64,000 nucleotides of DNA. It comes from Liolophura sinensis. Lineage: Eukaryota > Mollusca > Polyplacophora > Chitonida > Chitonidae. Within the stretch, counting starts at the first letter, position 1. Each line of letters opens with the position of its first letter. Positions 10,101 through 26,805 of the stretch are shown in pieces. The DNA is taken from the NCBI RefSeq assembly GCF_032854445.1, contig NC_088304.1:23545513-23609512 (forward strand). The letters are read 5' to 3'. A program made the translations under genes and the position numbers. The notes below the pieces were generated by a model that saw only the letters and a list, made by a program, of their open reading frames with translations, had not been told where the DNA came from and ran no database searches.

Positions 10101-12543
10101 ACATTTTTTTTATCTGGTGGTCCCTGCTGCATAATTTTTCCATTTTTCCTCGCCATACATAAAACCTGAATACGGCAAAGCTGGCATGAATCGCCAAGTC
10201 CACTGCGTTCTCCATCTTTAACACCCTGTAATTTATGCTGGGCTGTGTTGCCTCCAGCCAATGAGAGTCGTTGAAACTGCTGGCTTGTTCGTGTAAACTC
10301 GGAACCTACGTCCAACATTACAGTTTCCCGATCGTCAAGTGGAAAACAAACTGCACTGTTCGCTACCTTCTAGGAAAAGAGTTTTACCGGAAATGTACGA
10401 ACTGCGGTTTCCGACGGCAATTCTCCTTCTAACACAGAAGACTTCAGGACTAGTTCTTACGCAAAATGGAGTCACCCACAGCGGATTTTGGCGCTGACTT
10501 TATTTATAATTTATCAGCTTGAGGTACATATTAGAATTTTTATGACATGTACCTGCGAGGAAAAGCATACTCTTTTCAATGGTATTTGATTGATATTTAA
10601 ATTTTCTTCTCCTTGAGAAGAAAATGAGATGAGTATCTTCCCCAAACGCAGCAATCGTGGTGTCAGGCGGAACCAAACTGTACTGATTTTAATTTTCATA
10701 TTCCTCGTGAAATGTGTGCTAGTTGAGTTGAATGCGCTTTCTTTTCACGAGATTCTTGGTCTGAGGATGCTTCTTAAGGAACATAAATCGCAGAACTGTT
10801 CCATTCGCATTTTGATGCAACAGTGAACATACCACGTCTGAGTGCTGAAGAACGTCAAAGAGCCATCGGCAACACTGAGGCAGGTTGGATTGTCTCACGT
10901 TTCGCTGGGCATTATGGTACTCATCAGTACACCATATACAGACTGCTTGACCGCTACCAGAAGACAAACACCGTTAATGACCGTGCTCGGAGCGGACGAC
11001 CTCGTGCGACGTCAAGACCGCTTCATTGTCATTTCCCATCGTCGGAAATGCAAGCAGCCACTACAGCTCCAAATTACAGTTGGAACAACGAACCGACCCA
11101 TCAGCACCAATACTGTACGTCGCAGACTCAACGACGCTGGTTTGCGTTGCCGTTATGTTGGTTCACGTTTGACTCCACGTCACAGACGCGCTCGACTTAA
11201 CTGGTCCACAGGTCATCGAAACTGGCTCAATGGGCAATGGCAGAATATCGTCTTTTCGGATGAAAACGGATGCTGTGGACGGCCGAGTGAAGGTATGGCG
11301 ACTTGCTTCCGTCATGCGTTGGGGGGAGGGGTGGGGGGGTGCAATCACTTGGGAACGTCACGTTCCACCTGCGATCTTCCAAAACAATCGACAGGGACGT
11401 GGTAGAGGCGCCACGGCCCAGCGCTACGTCGATAAAGTGTTGAGGCGTGTAGACGTTCCATTTTTTGCTCGAAGGCGCAATCTTATTCTACAGCAAGATA
11501 ATGCAAGAGCACATACCGTAAGATTGACACACACATTTCTACTGGACAACAGCATCCAGACGATGGATTGGCCAGTCCGGATTTAAATCCTATCTATCAC
11601 GTCTGAAACGAAATTGAACGCTGCATTCCCAATCAACTCAAGCAGCCAGTTACCTTTCAACAACTGCAACAAAGCGTCGTTGACACTTACAATAACATTC
11701 CTCGGAGGTTCGTCCAAAGTCTCTTCAACAACATGGGTAGAGTCATTAACTTTTATTCCATCAGAAAAACATTTCCCAAAAGACGTTGGTGTTTAGCCAA
11801 ATTAAATGAGTTCTCCATTCATTCAGAAGAATCAGCACGATATGAGCTTTTAATTGAGGTATTGTCTTGTTGTGTAAGAGAAATATTAATAAATATAAAT
11901 TTTAATAAAATAACCGGCTCTTACTCATTTGCAGTTTATACTATTTCTCCCATTTGTGTTTCTTTTGGAATTCAGTGCCTATCAAAATAATCAGCCTATG
12001 CCTACAGGAGAGTATTCTGAACTTGTGACTGGCACTTGTAACTATATTCTGCAGGGGTGTCTGTCTGTTTTCTGTACCTGTGACCATAATTTGCGCCTGT
12101 GACTGTCTGTAATCTGCACATGGGCCTGTCTGTATTCTGCACCTATGACCATAATTTGCACCTGTATCTGTATTCTGCACCTGTGGCCATAATTTGAAGC
12201 TGTGACTGTCTGTATCCTGTATCTGTGACCATAATTTGCACCCGTGACTCTGTATTCTGCACCTGTGTCTATCTGTATTCTGCACCTATGATCACAATTT
12301 GCACCTGTGACTGTCTGTATTCTGCACCTGTGACCATAATTTGCACCTGTGAATGTCTATATTACAGGTGTATTGATCATACTGGCAGTGATAATCTACG
12401 GTTCCACGATAATCCCCGCTAATCCGCCGTCAGCAGCCTCCTGGTCTCTCGCGCTCTCCATTGTTGGTGCCGCCTTAGCCTTTGCCACGGCTGTTCTGGT
12501 GGCTGTTGGAGGATGTGGGAAAGCCCCCACGGAAGCTAAATAA
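7173..12543 (+). CDS. Claudin/PMP22-like four-transmembrane protein, gene 1 (3 coding exons)
   Basis: The coding exons are 7173-7392, 9060-9206 and 12368-12543, joined by introns in phases 1 and 1. Together they give 180 aa ending in TAA. The acceptor TTTTCAG at 7163 lies 9 bases before the ATG, so at least one non-coding exon lies upstream. The donors are GTAAGT and GTGAGT. Hydrophobic segments lie near residues 7-28, 84-106, 110-133 and 148-172. The first outer loop holds W34, GLW at 48-50, C53 and C61, which matches the W...GLW..C...C signature of the claudin/PMP22/EMP family. Those proteins sit in the plasma membrane and often build cell junctions; the exact role here is inferred only. 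The start was chosen by alignment with gene 2 and by the acceptor. AATAAA at 12712 is a fitting poly(A) signal. Alternatives are other four-TM families of the same fold. Confidence 0.85.
7505..7567 (+). mobile_element. SINE family S1, head fragment
   Basis: GGGGCCTCCGTGGCTCAGTT through CAGTGTAATGAACCAGGACTC is the tRNA-like head only. It is not a tRNA gene: no acceptor stem can be closed. It lies in intron 1 of claudin-like gene 1. Confidence 0.75.
8026..8250 (-). mobile_element. SINE family S1, diverged
   Basis: Tail TATTTATTTGACTGG, core ATGACGGCGGCCAGAATTAT and the B-box region CGACCACATTGGTGAGAGGC are seen; the A box is eroded. Confidence 0.75.
8400..8462 (+). mobile_element. SINE tail fragment of the S2/S3 type
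   Basis: GTGGCGTTAAACCATAATCA followed by TTCATTCATT resembles the 3' end of the SINE at 22515. Confidence 0.4.
9207..10054. other. Intron 2 of claudin-like gene 1, left part
   Basis: AT-rich intron sequence; I see no further feature before the MITE at 10055. Confidence 0.6.
10055..10614. mobile_element. 560-bp MITE with AAGGAGAAGAAAA terminal inverted repeats
   Basis: The left end AAGGAGAAGAAAACCTAAA pairs with the right end, whose reverse complement is AAGGAGAAGAAAATTTAAAT. There is no coding capacity. It lies in intron 2 of claudin-like gene 1, about 200 bp before the Tc1 relic. The family was not recognised. Confidence 0.7.
10823..11810 (+). mobile_element. Dead Tc1-like (Tc1/mariner) transposase copy
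   Basis: The N-terminal helix-turn-helix part reads RLSAEERQRAIG...YTIYRLLDRYQ...RSGRPRATS. A middle part reads RRLNDAGLRCRYVGSRLTPR...VFSDE (first catalytic Asp at 11259), and then LQQDNARAHT (second Asp at 11497). The third region reads DLNPIYHV, where the family has NPIEHV/NPIENLW, so the catalytic Glu is lost. The parts lie in at least three frames, with a stop after NPIYHV, and the D-D distance is shortened. A G-rich tract near 11320-11340 marks an indel-prone spot. No terminal inverted repeats were found. The copy lies in intron 2 of claudin-like gene 1 and is inactive. Confidence 0.9.
12010..12362 (+). repeat. Minisatellite of ~42-bp units just before exon 3 of claudin-like gene 1
   Basis: The unit is built of GTGACTGTCTGTATTCTGC and ACCTGTGACCATAATTTGC, in about eight copies. 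It ends 6 bp before the exon, so its pyrimidine-rich TCTATATTACAG provides the splice acceptor. Confidence 0.85.
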
Positions 12544-12711
12544 ACTGCATGCATGATACATTTGTATTTCCTTAGAGTAGTAAATATTTATTACCAGAAG
12601 CAATAGTTTTCCTCATAGTACTCTGTTGATTCCTTTTGTTTGACCAAAATCGGAGGTCTGTTAAGATAACTGGGTCTCTGTGCACGTCTATACATGTATG
12701 TACTTGCTTAT

Positions 12712-12717
12712 AATAAA
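12712..12717 (+). terminator. Poly(A) signal of claudin-like gene 1
   Basis: AATAAA lies about 170 nt after the TAA stop and is followed by a T-rich stretch. Confidence 0.6.
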
Positions 12718-12827
12718 TTTTGACATACACAAAATGTCACTTTTTTTGGAGTTTCTTCTTTATGGCAGTTGTCGTTACAGTTCAGGTGTATGACAACCAA
12801 TGCTCTTCTACTAACCTGCCTAACAGT

Positions 12828-12995
12828 ATACCTATTTATTTACTTATTTATTTATTTATTTATTTATTTGATTGGTGTTTTACGCCGTACTCAAGAATAT
12901 TTCACTTATACGACGGTGGCCAGCATTATGGTGGGAGAAAACTGGGCAGAGCCCGGAGGAAACCCACGACCATCAGCAGGTTCCCACTTACGGAC
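12828..12995 (-). mobile_element. SINE family S1, 5'-truncated with long ATTT tail
   Basis: About ten ATTT/TATT units at the tail precede GATTGGTGTTTTACGCCGTA. It ends at CATCAGCAGGTTCC. It lies about 110 bp after the poly(A) signal of claudin-like gene 1. Confidence 0.8.
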
Positions 12996-13196
12996 GGAGA
13001 AAAATATATATACGATGAGCATGCAAATATATACATGTGGCAAAGAGAAAGAACTGCCTAATGACTGCTTGAGTTCTTGGTGTAATTTTTAAGTGTTTTT
13101 TAGACTGCGCAAGTGCAAGACGTCTTCGTTACATTATTGTTGAAGCAGTGGCGAAGAAGACAGTTGGCCTATACATTTAATTTACTGATTTTTAAT

Positions 13197-13345
13197 TTTA
13201 TTTATTTCATTGATGTTTTACGCCGAACTCAAGAACATTTCACCGATCCAACTGCGGCCATCATAACGGTAGGATAAAACCGGGCAGAGCCCGAGAGAAA
13301 CCCACGATCATCGGCAGGTTGCTGACAGACCGTTCCACGTACGGA
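13197..13345 (-). mobile_element. SINE family S1, 5'-truncated, diverged
   Basis: The tail TTTATTTCATTGATGTTTTA and the core GCAGAGCCCGAGAGAAACCC are present. Confidence 0.75.
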
Positions 13346-13599
13346 TGAAGAAGAATGCTTATGTTTAACGCCGTATTGGAAAATAATTAACTCACACGAT
13401 GGCGGTCTGTAGATTGGTTGGAGAAAACCAGAATAAGAGACACACTTTTGGCATGTAACTGACGAACTGTCCTTCTTGTGGAGCCAGCTCATTGTGTATG
13501 TTATATCGATAGAAAGACAAACTGATCGATCGAATGATTGGTTGGTTGATTGATTGATTGATTTTTTGTCTAGAACACAGTTGAGTTTATTCTCATTGA

Positions 13600-13945
13600 C
13601 TTAGGGGAGGGGACAGTGGCCTATTATGGTAATTACGGGTACTGTCTGTTCAGTTCTTGAGACACAAAAATTGCGGGTTCAAACCCGCCTTTGGACAGGC
13701 AATTTGTAAAGACCCCCCCTCCCCCATCCCCCATCCCCCGCTGGCTGCTTATGAGGCCTTGGCGGAAAAAGTGGTTGATGGCGCTCGTGGAACCAATTGC
13801 GCAGACTCTCTTTCTTTCTCTGCCAGTATAGTGTTCATATCAATATGTCACATGAGTAATTTGCCACAAGTCGGTGGTTTTCTCCACTCATAACGCTAAC
13901 GGCCATATAAGTGGAAATTCTTGAGTATGCAACTATTTATTTTTT
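13600..13945 (+). mobile_element. tRNA-derived SINE, other family with an S1-like tail
   Basis: The head AGTGGCCTATTATGGTAATT and the B box GCGGGTTCAAACCCGC are tRNA-like. The 3' part (TTCTCCACTCATAACGCTAA, ATATAAGTGGAAATTCTTGA) resembles S1. It looks like a mosaic or an older relative. Confidence 0.5.
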
Positions 13946-13999
13946 TGATTTGAATATAAATATTGTGTTGTCTTTTTGTATTTTTTCTTGAACTTATGG

Positions 14000-14800
14000 G
14001 GTCACCGGGTGACCTAAATTTTTCCTTCTGTGTAAGTTATAGCCTGCACTGTAATTCAGTCGAGCCTTCTCGAGGCTTCGGTGTTTATGAGTTTAGTGTC
14101 ATTGTACATAGAGTATACATTCTGGAAATAGGCATCGGTGTTGTAAACATGTTTACGATCAAACCATGCAGAATTTTCTTTATGTTAGTCTATAAATATG
14201 AGCTTTCCTATTTACTGCTATCCACTGTGAAGCATTTTCCTGGGCTTTCACGCCATTCGACATTTGTACTCCATTTTCAGTACGTATCACTTTGTAAGCT
14301 TGTGTTTCGCCACTTGATATTTTTTGAGACATTATTTTGAAGCTTGTATCGCTCATGGTCTCTTTGTGCGATTACGTACATTTCACCCTAGTTTACCCTG
14401 AAAGAGACTTTATGTATATTCCCGAGGAGTGAAATGTACATCGCCGGCTCGGCATCATGGACGCTACTGTCAAACCGTCCGCAGTGAGAAATTACCCTTT
14501 CACAGGCAGTTGGGGAATAAACCACCGTTAGCGTGCCCATTACAGCTTGTCATCCTCTTAACTGTGGATTGTATATTATCGTGGATAGACTTGCCTTTGG
14601 AGGCCGGAATGTTCCATCCGGGTTTCAACGCTGTCATCGATAAGAGACTATATATTTTTGTAATTATTTGTATTGTTTTGTATATTATTGTCAGTCGTGT
14701 TATTTGTCTGTTTTGTTCAGATGTATGTATTGAACTTAATCCAGCATCCAGCATCCACAACCGTCAAATAAATACATAGTTGTCGGAATGGCAGCTGTCC
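14000..14800 (+). other. Possible LINE-type remnant, unclear
   Basis: A frame near 14640-14775 has a hydrophobic run followed by CSDVCIELNPASS. This faintly recalls the 2A-like DVELNPGP element at the start of some invertebrate non-LTR proteins. AATAAA follows at 14767. It is too weak for a firm call. Confidence 0.15.
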
Positions 14801-14934
14801 GTGTGATGTAATGGCAGCTGTCCTTGTGAGGTAATGACAGCTATCCTTGTGACGTTACTTATTTTCTTTACTGCTGTGTGTTACGGCGGTGAGCGCTGTG
14901 ATTAGAAAATATCTTCGCACCTTGTAAACACACC

Positions 14935-15065
14935 TACTAATCTAAAGCCCGCAGCTGAAATGACGAGAGCTGGATTCGAACACACGACCTCATAGGTAAA
15001 GTGCCCGACAGTGACCAAGCGCTTTATCCGTCTAGACCAGGGAGAGCCTAGCTATCTGATGAAAG
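14935..15065 (-). mobile_element. tRNA-like SINE head, family S4
   Basis: Read in reverse it has GGTCTAGACGGATAAAGCGC and the B box GTGTTCGAATCCAGCTCTCG. Similar B-box pieces (TTCGAATCCAGCTC or close) lie at 30222-30250, 31122-31142 and 45305-45330, all in reverse. The stems do not close, so I do not call tRNA genes. Confidence 0.45.
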
Positions 15066-15959
15066 AGTAAGACGGGAGGCTGGGTCGAACTATGGCCGAA
15101 CTCTGCAACAAATCACAACAAATAGCAATTTCCGCCGCTTCGGATGTAATGCCCCCAGGCTCCGTGTGTGATGTCTATTTTAGCACAGCGCGCTGTTAAT
15201 AGTTAAATAATCATGAAACCCTAGTATTGTGGTTTAATACGATAAGCCTTCTGGTGTTAAACACTCGGCGGATGTGAACAGGTAAAATGCCGAAAATGAA
15301 GGTAAGACATTTACCAGTCAGCATCACCTACGGTATGATTAATGTGCAGTTGTCTTCGGAAACAGCTTTTACATGTAAGTTTTCCACAGCGACAATGTGA
15401 ACATAGAGAAATCGTAAATACACATGCCTCCTGGTCAGCTGAATGCTTCCGATGGGTTACCGTATAATGTTCCACATTTGGTTCTTTCCACTATTGGAAA
15501 CGTTTTGCAAAACTTGCCAATGTCACACTACCTTGCTTCAGGGGCAGATGGTTGTAGTAAGTATTATAGATTTAGAAATATTGTCTTTTGGTTTGCACGT
15601 CATGCCATATATCATATGTTCACACATATACCTATATGATATCATAAGATTATGAATTTTATAAACACAGCCTAATGGAATTTCTCCAGTGTAACGAGTT
15701 TGTTAAAATTACTGTACACCTTGATACTTTTGGTTGTTTTGCTACTCCTGCATGTATGACGAACTGAAATGTTCATAGAGTGTTAAACATGAGCAAGTCA
15801 AAATATTTGTTAATTAACTGTCCTATTATGAGCGAAACGGATACAGAGCTATATGAAAATGGTTTTATGTCTCGTGCATGTCAACTGCCAATTATGTTTT
15901 TTGTCAAAAAGTTCAAACGTCCAAAAGTTTCGTGTTATCAACATGCAAGGTGTCTCGTG

Positions 15960-16095
15960 CCGTGGGTCCAATTGCACGAAGCCCTCATAAAGTTAAGAGC
16001 TCATAATTACTATAGTGACGTAATATCTACCGAGCTGGATGCCATGGTAATTACGCGCTCTTAACGTTAAGAGAGCTTCGTGCAAGTGGGCCCAG
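15960..16095. mobile_element. MITE family M3-like palindrome with TTAAGAGC arms
   Basis: The left arm GGTCCAATTGCACGAAGCCC...AAAGTTAAGAGC pairs with the right arm GCTCTTAACGTTAAGAGAGC...TTCGTGCAAGTGGGCCCAG. It is 136 bp with an intact hairpin. Confidence 0.65.
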
Positions 16096-16462
16096 GACAA
16101 CTAACTGGGTTGTTCACTCTGTCTGTTGTTGTCTATACATGCCTATGTTTTCCACTTAATCGTCTTTCGCTTTGAGCACTGCATGACGCCATTGATGAAC
16201 ATGGCTTTGTAATTTGTTTGTATCTGCCATTTCCTGTTATGACCTAGATATAATATACTCTAAACACGCCGCGCAGAAAGTGAGCAAAAAAGTGGTATAA
16301 AAACAATTCTGACATGACATGCTAAAACAGGAGCCTTCCATTAAGTGTTTAACGTTTGCCAGTCACGACAACCTGTGATTACAGACTATAATAGATAGGG
16401 TGAATTCTGCAGCCATGGATCACAATTATACAGCTGTATATTAGTGGGCTGTATACACCTAG

Positions 16463-16576
<114 letters not shown>

Positions 16577-16779
16577 ATACGTATAGGGAATAAAGTAACA
16601 AGAGAATCCACTTCAACGGCTTAAACTGTTTCAACAGCGTCAGTCCCGCTGAGCTTATCAGAGCAGATGTTAATCTCATTCTGTAATGGCGTTACCTTAA
16701 AGGGTACCTAAAGAGGTACTCTGAAACGACGAGCATTGTTTTAAGGAAAAAGTAAACAGATATCTTCCACAAATGATAT

Positions 16780-16885
16780 ATTTTTTTATCATATTTAAGA
16801 CTTATGTTACATTCCTTAATAACCCATATTTTTCGTCATTGGTCGGAAATTTTCAGAAATGACGTCATCGATTAACATACTTGGA
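16780..16885. repeat. Dispersed repeat with TTTTCAGAAATGACGTCATCG
   Basis: Similar stretches lie at 6325-6440 (TTTTTCAGAAATTACGTCAT) and 26468-26575 (TTTTCGGAAATGACGTCATT). The ends were not resolved. Confidence 0.45.
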
Positions 16886-17601
16886 ACGCAGGGCCAGCTT
16901 AGCGCCCCCCAACTCGGCTCTCACCCAAGTTGTTTTGACAGCTATCAACGTTGATATAATCCTGACAGGGTACCTTTTTCCGGATTGACCGCTTTAGCTG
17001 TAGGAAAACTCCTCGAAAAAAGGAGAAAGCCGAGAAGCGTTTTTGTACTTTTACACGCATCCTTAAAGAGGGTATACCAGAGATTTCTGGCCAAAAAAAA
17101 TCATATTCGCTAACCAAATCAAATTCTCTGTATTTACCAAGAATAGATCAAATTATTGCCCTTCGGTTAATACCAAACTCAAACATTAAAATGACTAAAG
17201 TTTCAATGTGACCCGCTTTATAAATTTTAGCACCTTCTTTATAAATTATGAACGTAAATAGATGTTAACAGATATTTTGTGAAAGGTAATTATTTTTGCT
17301 ATTATGAAAGAGGAACAAAAATTTGAATTGATTTGTGCTGATCGAATTTTTGCCAAAGATTTCCGTTATGGCCTTCTTAAAGAACAGCAAAGCAGATGAA
17401 ATAGAATGTATGAACAACCCTCCGACCCTGAGTCACTGTAAATTGAAAAATGAACAAAACTCTATCCTATCATAGCAAGTAGACATCTTTGTGTTCCGTA
17501 CTTTTTGTAGTATTTCCCCATGAGAAAAACGAATGCTGATTTTCAGTTTCCTTTACCTACTTACTAAACAGATAAAATGATAGAAAACACTATTTCCTGA
17601 T

Positions 17602-17875
17602 GTTACTAGACCTGTTTACACATGTATATGAGCTTGTCGTTCAAAGAAATAACGGGTGTTTAAAACAGAACAACCAACGTTCTTCCAGGTAGACTGACAC
17701 GCAGTATGTACGTGTATTAAATGGCGTTTAACAGACCTGTTACTAGACCTGTTTACACATGTATATGAGCTTGTCGTTCAAAGAAATAACGGGTGTTTAA
17801 AACAGAACAACCAACGTTCTTCCAGGTAGACTGACACGCAGTATGTACGTGTATTAAATGGCGTTTAACAGATTT
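17602..17875 (+). repeat. 137-bp direct tandem duplication
   Basis: Copies 17602-17738 and 17739-17875 are identical except for the last two or three bases. No gene is involved. Confidence 0.95.
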
Positions 17876-18356
17876 GTATGAACTCATCAACTCACCGGGT
17901 TTCTCCAAATCTCAGTTATTAGATGAAATGAGGTTTTAATCTGCAATAAATCTTTGTAGAGTCCAACATATATCCAAATAGTATTTAAGGTATGTGCTAC
18001 AGTTAATATACCTGTGTCTTAATTAGGTTTCAGGGAGCATAGCCGTAGGCTATTGGTACTCACAATTGTCACATTGTTTTCTGTCACGACGCAGGCATTG
18101 TATTTATAGCGGGACAGAACACTTGCTGTAGGTTTAACAATATTAAGTTTCATCGGTAATGAATAAATCATTTAGAAATACCATATTTATCAGATCTATA
18201 GCGCGAGGACAGGTAACTGTGTGTAGGTACTGTACAAATCTTTGGACTAGTGCACTGACAAACTTACTGGAAACACGGACGTCTTCACACGGAATATTCT
18301 TGTCGAAACTTTCGATCATTAAAGGTGAGTGAATCCAGACCGGACAACTCAATTTA

Positions 18357-18480
18357 AGCATTTACGTGAAAAGCTAGAATAAACCTCTAACTGAGGTTAC
18401 CTGACAACAGGTGTGATCATTGGTCAACTATCACACTGTCGTCGCTGTTCTGGTTTTACTCTCAGTGGTGTAAGTTGTTT
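18357..18480 (+). repeat. Dispersed repeat R7 (TTTACGTGAACAG...TATCACA)
   Basis: CATTTACGTGAA, AATAAACCTCTAACTGAGGT and CTATCACACTGTCGTCGCTG plus GTTTTACTCTCAGTG recur in diverged form at 45046-45130, 46613-46695 and 63555-63680. Its nature is not recognised. Confidence 0.5.
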
Positions 18481-18859
18481 TCTTGTACATACTCTGGTCA
18501 TTTGAGGTGAATGGATCAGTGTTCTGCTATGTCAGTTGTACAAGCTGTGATATAATAATACCTTATGCAAATCCTCGGCGTGTGATTTGATAAACCTGAC
18601 AGGCCGCCATTTTGTGATACGCTCAGTATTAGTGAGACTTATTAATGACAGTTTTCCGATATCATCTGATACCTTGACTTGTTGTTTTCATTAAATCAGC
18701 ATCTCCCAACTGGAGTATACAATTTAAACGCTCGTAGCAGTTAACTTAAAATGATAAATCTGTGCTGTAACATTCATACATTTATAATGACCATTGTCAT
18801 TATCATTTATCATCACAATCTAAATTACTTTTAATCCATGTGCTTTTTGTTGTCAGTTA

Positions 18860-19195
18860 CTTTGGGTGGTCGTCATGTCTGGTTTCAGAATACTTTGACT
18901 GGGTGTGGTGTCATGACTGGTGTCACTGAACAGTGACTGAGTAGGGCCTAATGTTTGTTGTCAGTATATTGTGACTGGGTGAGCGTCATGTCTGGTGTCA
19001 GGATATTGGTGTCTAGTGTCAGTATACTGTGACTGGGTGAGCGTCATGTCTGGTGTCATGATATTGTGGCTGGCTGGGCGTGGTGTGTAGTGCCAGTATA
19101 GTGTGACTGGGTGGGCGTGGTGTCTAGTGTCAGTATACTGTGACTGGGGGAGCTTCACGTGTTGGTGTCAATATACTGTGACGATGTGCCTGGTG
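18860..19195 (+). repeat. Minisatellite of a TGACTGGGTG...GTCTGGTGTCA motif
   Basis: Seven or so irregular units share ACTGTGACTGGGTGAGCGTC and ATGTCTGGTGTCA. The motif also occurs once inside the SINE at 22515 and, inverted, at 42030-42260. Confidence 0.8.
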
Positions 19196-19344
19196 AGGAT
19201 ACAATGTAACTGCTGCAAATAAGTCACAACGGTCACAACAGATTTGCGACTTCGCACCAAGAATGTTACGTGATACCAACCGTGCTACATGACACCAGCT
19301 ATATGTGTACACGTACATGTACATGTATGTAACGTTGCATTAGC

Positions 19345-19863
19345 TATTTAACATGACACCAACTATGCTACATGACACCAACTATGCTACATGACACCAA
19401 CTATGCTACATGACATCAACTACGCTAGATCACATGCACACTCCAAAAAATAATCTGTTAAATTTAACAGAAAGTCTGTTTGTCTGAGTGATACTAGAAT
19501 GTATTCTGTTATTCCAGCACACAAATTCTATTATTGCACCAGATTATTCTGTTGAATATAACACACATATTCTACTAATCCAACAGAAAGATTCTGTTAA
19601 ACTAACAGAATATTATATATTATCTTGTCACCAACCATGCTACACTACACCAACCATGCTACATGACACAAACTATGCTACATGACACTAACTATGCTAC
19701 ATGACACCAACTACGCTACATGACACCAACTATGCTACATGACACCAACCATGCTACATGACACCAACCATGCTACATGATACTAACTATGCTACACGAC
19801 ACGAACTATGCTACATGGCACCAGCTATGCTACATGGCACCAACTATGCTATATGACACCTGC
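19345..19863 (+). repeat. 19-bp satellite (CTATGCTACATGACACCAA)
   Basis: About 17 visible units lie in two blocks (19345-19437 and 19625-19863), split by MITE M1. It ends about 10 bp before the acceptor of the ATG exon of claudin-like gene 2. Confidence 0.9.
19438..19624. mobile_element. MITE family M1, 3'-truncated copy inside the 19-bp satellite
   Basis: The left arm matches the copy at 426 (AATCTGTTAAATTTAACAGA, CTAGAATGTATTCTGTTATT); the right arm is missing. Satellite units lie on both sides, so the element went into the array. Confidence 0.7.
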
Positions 19864-19887
19864 CTGTTTCAGTCTGACACGGTCAAC

Positions 19888-25566
<5,679 letters not shown>

Positions 25567-26036
25567 GAAAAGGCAATACGGACTGCATTAGAATTCCAGA
25601 GAGAACTGACATCCCGTAACGGATTACTGATCGGGATTCCTGTTCAAGTCGTCTGACTGCATCCGCATCATAAACGCTCATAAATATCATCTTGATAAAT
25701 ATAAAATATAGATCTAATATAAAACATCGTTAACTCAAAATTAAATTCATTGGAGATCACCGAAAAGTGGACCAACGTGTGGAAGTCACCAGAAGCTGTT
25801 ACCAGTTGTGCTTATAGGAAGGAGGCAATATACAGACTGCTAATCCTACATTGTGACTTTTTGGAACCTTGTATCATCTTTTATCAAGCATATTAAGATT
25901 GCTAATTCTATTGCGTGACTTCTGGAGTCTTCTATGCTTTTTTTAAAGCATTTCAGTTCAGATCACAAGGTGAGATTCATGCAGTTCTTGGGGCTAGAGA
26001 CAGATTATTTTGATATGGACTATGCTGGAAGTCATT

Positions 26037-26295
26037 ATTTATTTGATTGGTGCTTTACGCCATACTCAAGAATATTTCACTTATACGACGGCGGCCAGAA
26101 TTATGGTGGGTGAAAACCGGGCAGAGCCCGGGAGAAACCCACGACCATCCGCAGGTTGCTGAAGACTTCCCACTTACGGCTGGAGAGGAAGTCAGCATGA
26201 GCTGGACTTGAACTCACAGCGACCACATTGGTGAGAGATTCCTGGGTCATTATTCTGCGCTAGCGTGCTAACCAACTGAGCCACGGAGGCCCCCG
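26037..26295 (-). mobile_element. SINE family S1, full
   Basis: It is complete in reverse from TTATTTGATTGGTGCTTTAC to AACTGAGCCACGGAGGCCCC and sits about 470 bp after the stop of claudin-like gene 2. Confidence 0.9.
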
Positions 26296-26604
26296 GACTG
26301 TGCTGGAAAGTGATATAGTATGTCATTCTGGAAAAGAACAGATTTTAGATGTCTTTGCGGATATTTTTGTGCACAGATATTATACTGTTTGAACTGTGTC
26401 TTGCTCTCTCAAGTTTACAATATACATTAAAAGGATCATTGTAACAAAGATTGTAGTTTTAAAAAAATGAGACCCTAACTTCGGCTCACAATTTTTTGTC
26501 ATTCTCGATGTATATTTTGTACCAGTGATAAGAAATTTTCGGAAATGACGTCATTGATGAACTTATGTATTCGCTTAGTCGTCGTCATATGACTGAAACA
26601 TTCT

Positions 26605-26805
26605 TAAGTGCGGCCATGCAACTTCCCTATAGCTAGCCTCCAAGGCACAGTACACATGTTACGTCATCTGTATAAGCTCGCGCCACGTGGTGGAGAAATA
26701 TGCCAACCTGTTGGGTGGAAATTGGTTGAACTGAATCATGGGAAATCTAATTGTAAACGGCTGCTGCAAGAACTGGCCACACCTTGAAACCGAAACTCCA
26801 TATTT
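26605..26805. mobile_element. MITE family M6, copy lacking its right arm
   Basis: It shares TGCAACTTCCCTATAGCT, GTGGAGAAATATGCCAACCT and GGCCACACCTTGAAACCGAA with the copy at 37505. Confidence 0.7.

Noticed and set aside
11941-12285. 114-codon reverse frame with a repeated 14-residue motif
   Set aside because: The 42-bp minisatellite unit is divisible by three, so stops are avoided by chance; it lies in an intron on the opposite strand.
13963-14340. 125-codon hydrophobic + strand frame
   Set aside because: Its composition follows the T-rich DNA; there is no motif and no supporting gene context.
14000-14800. Non-LTR retrotransposon start
   Set aside because: Only a faint ELNP-like match; no endonuclease or reverse transcriptase motif is visible nearby.
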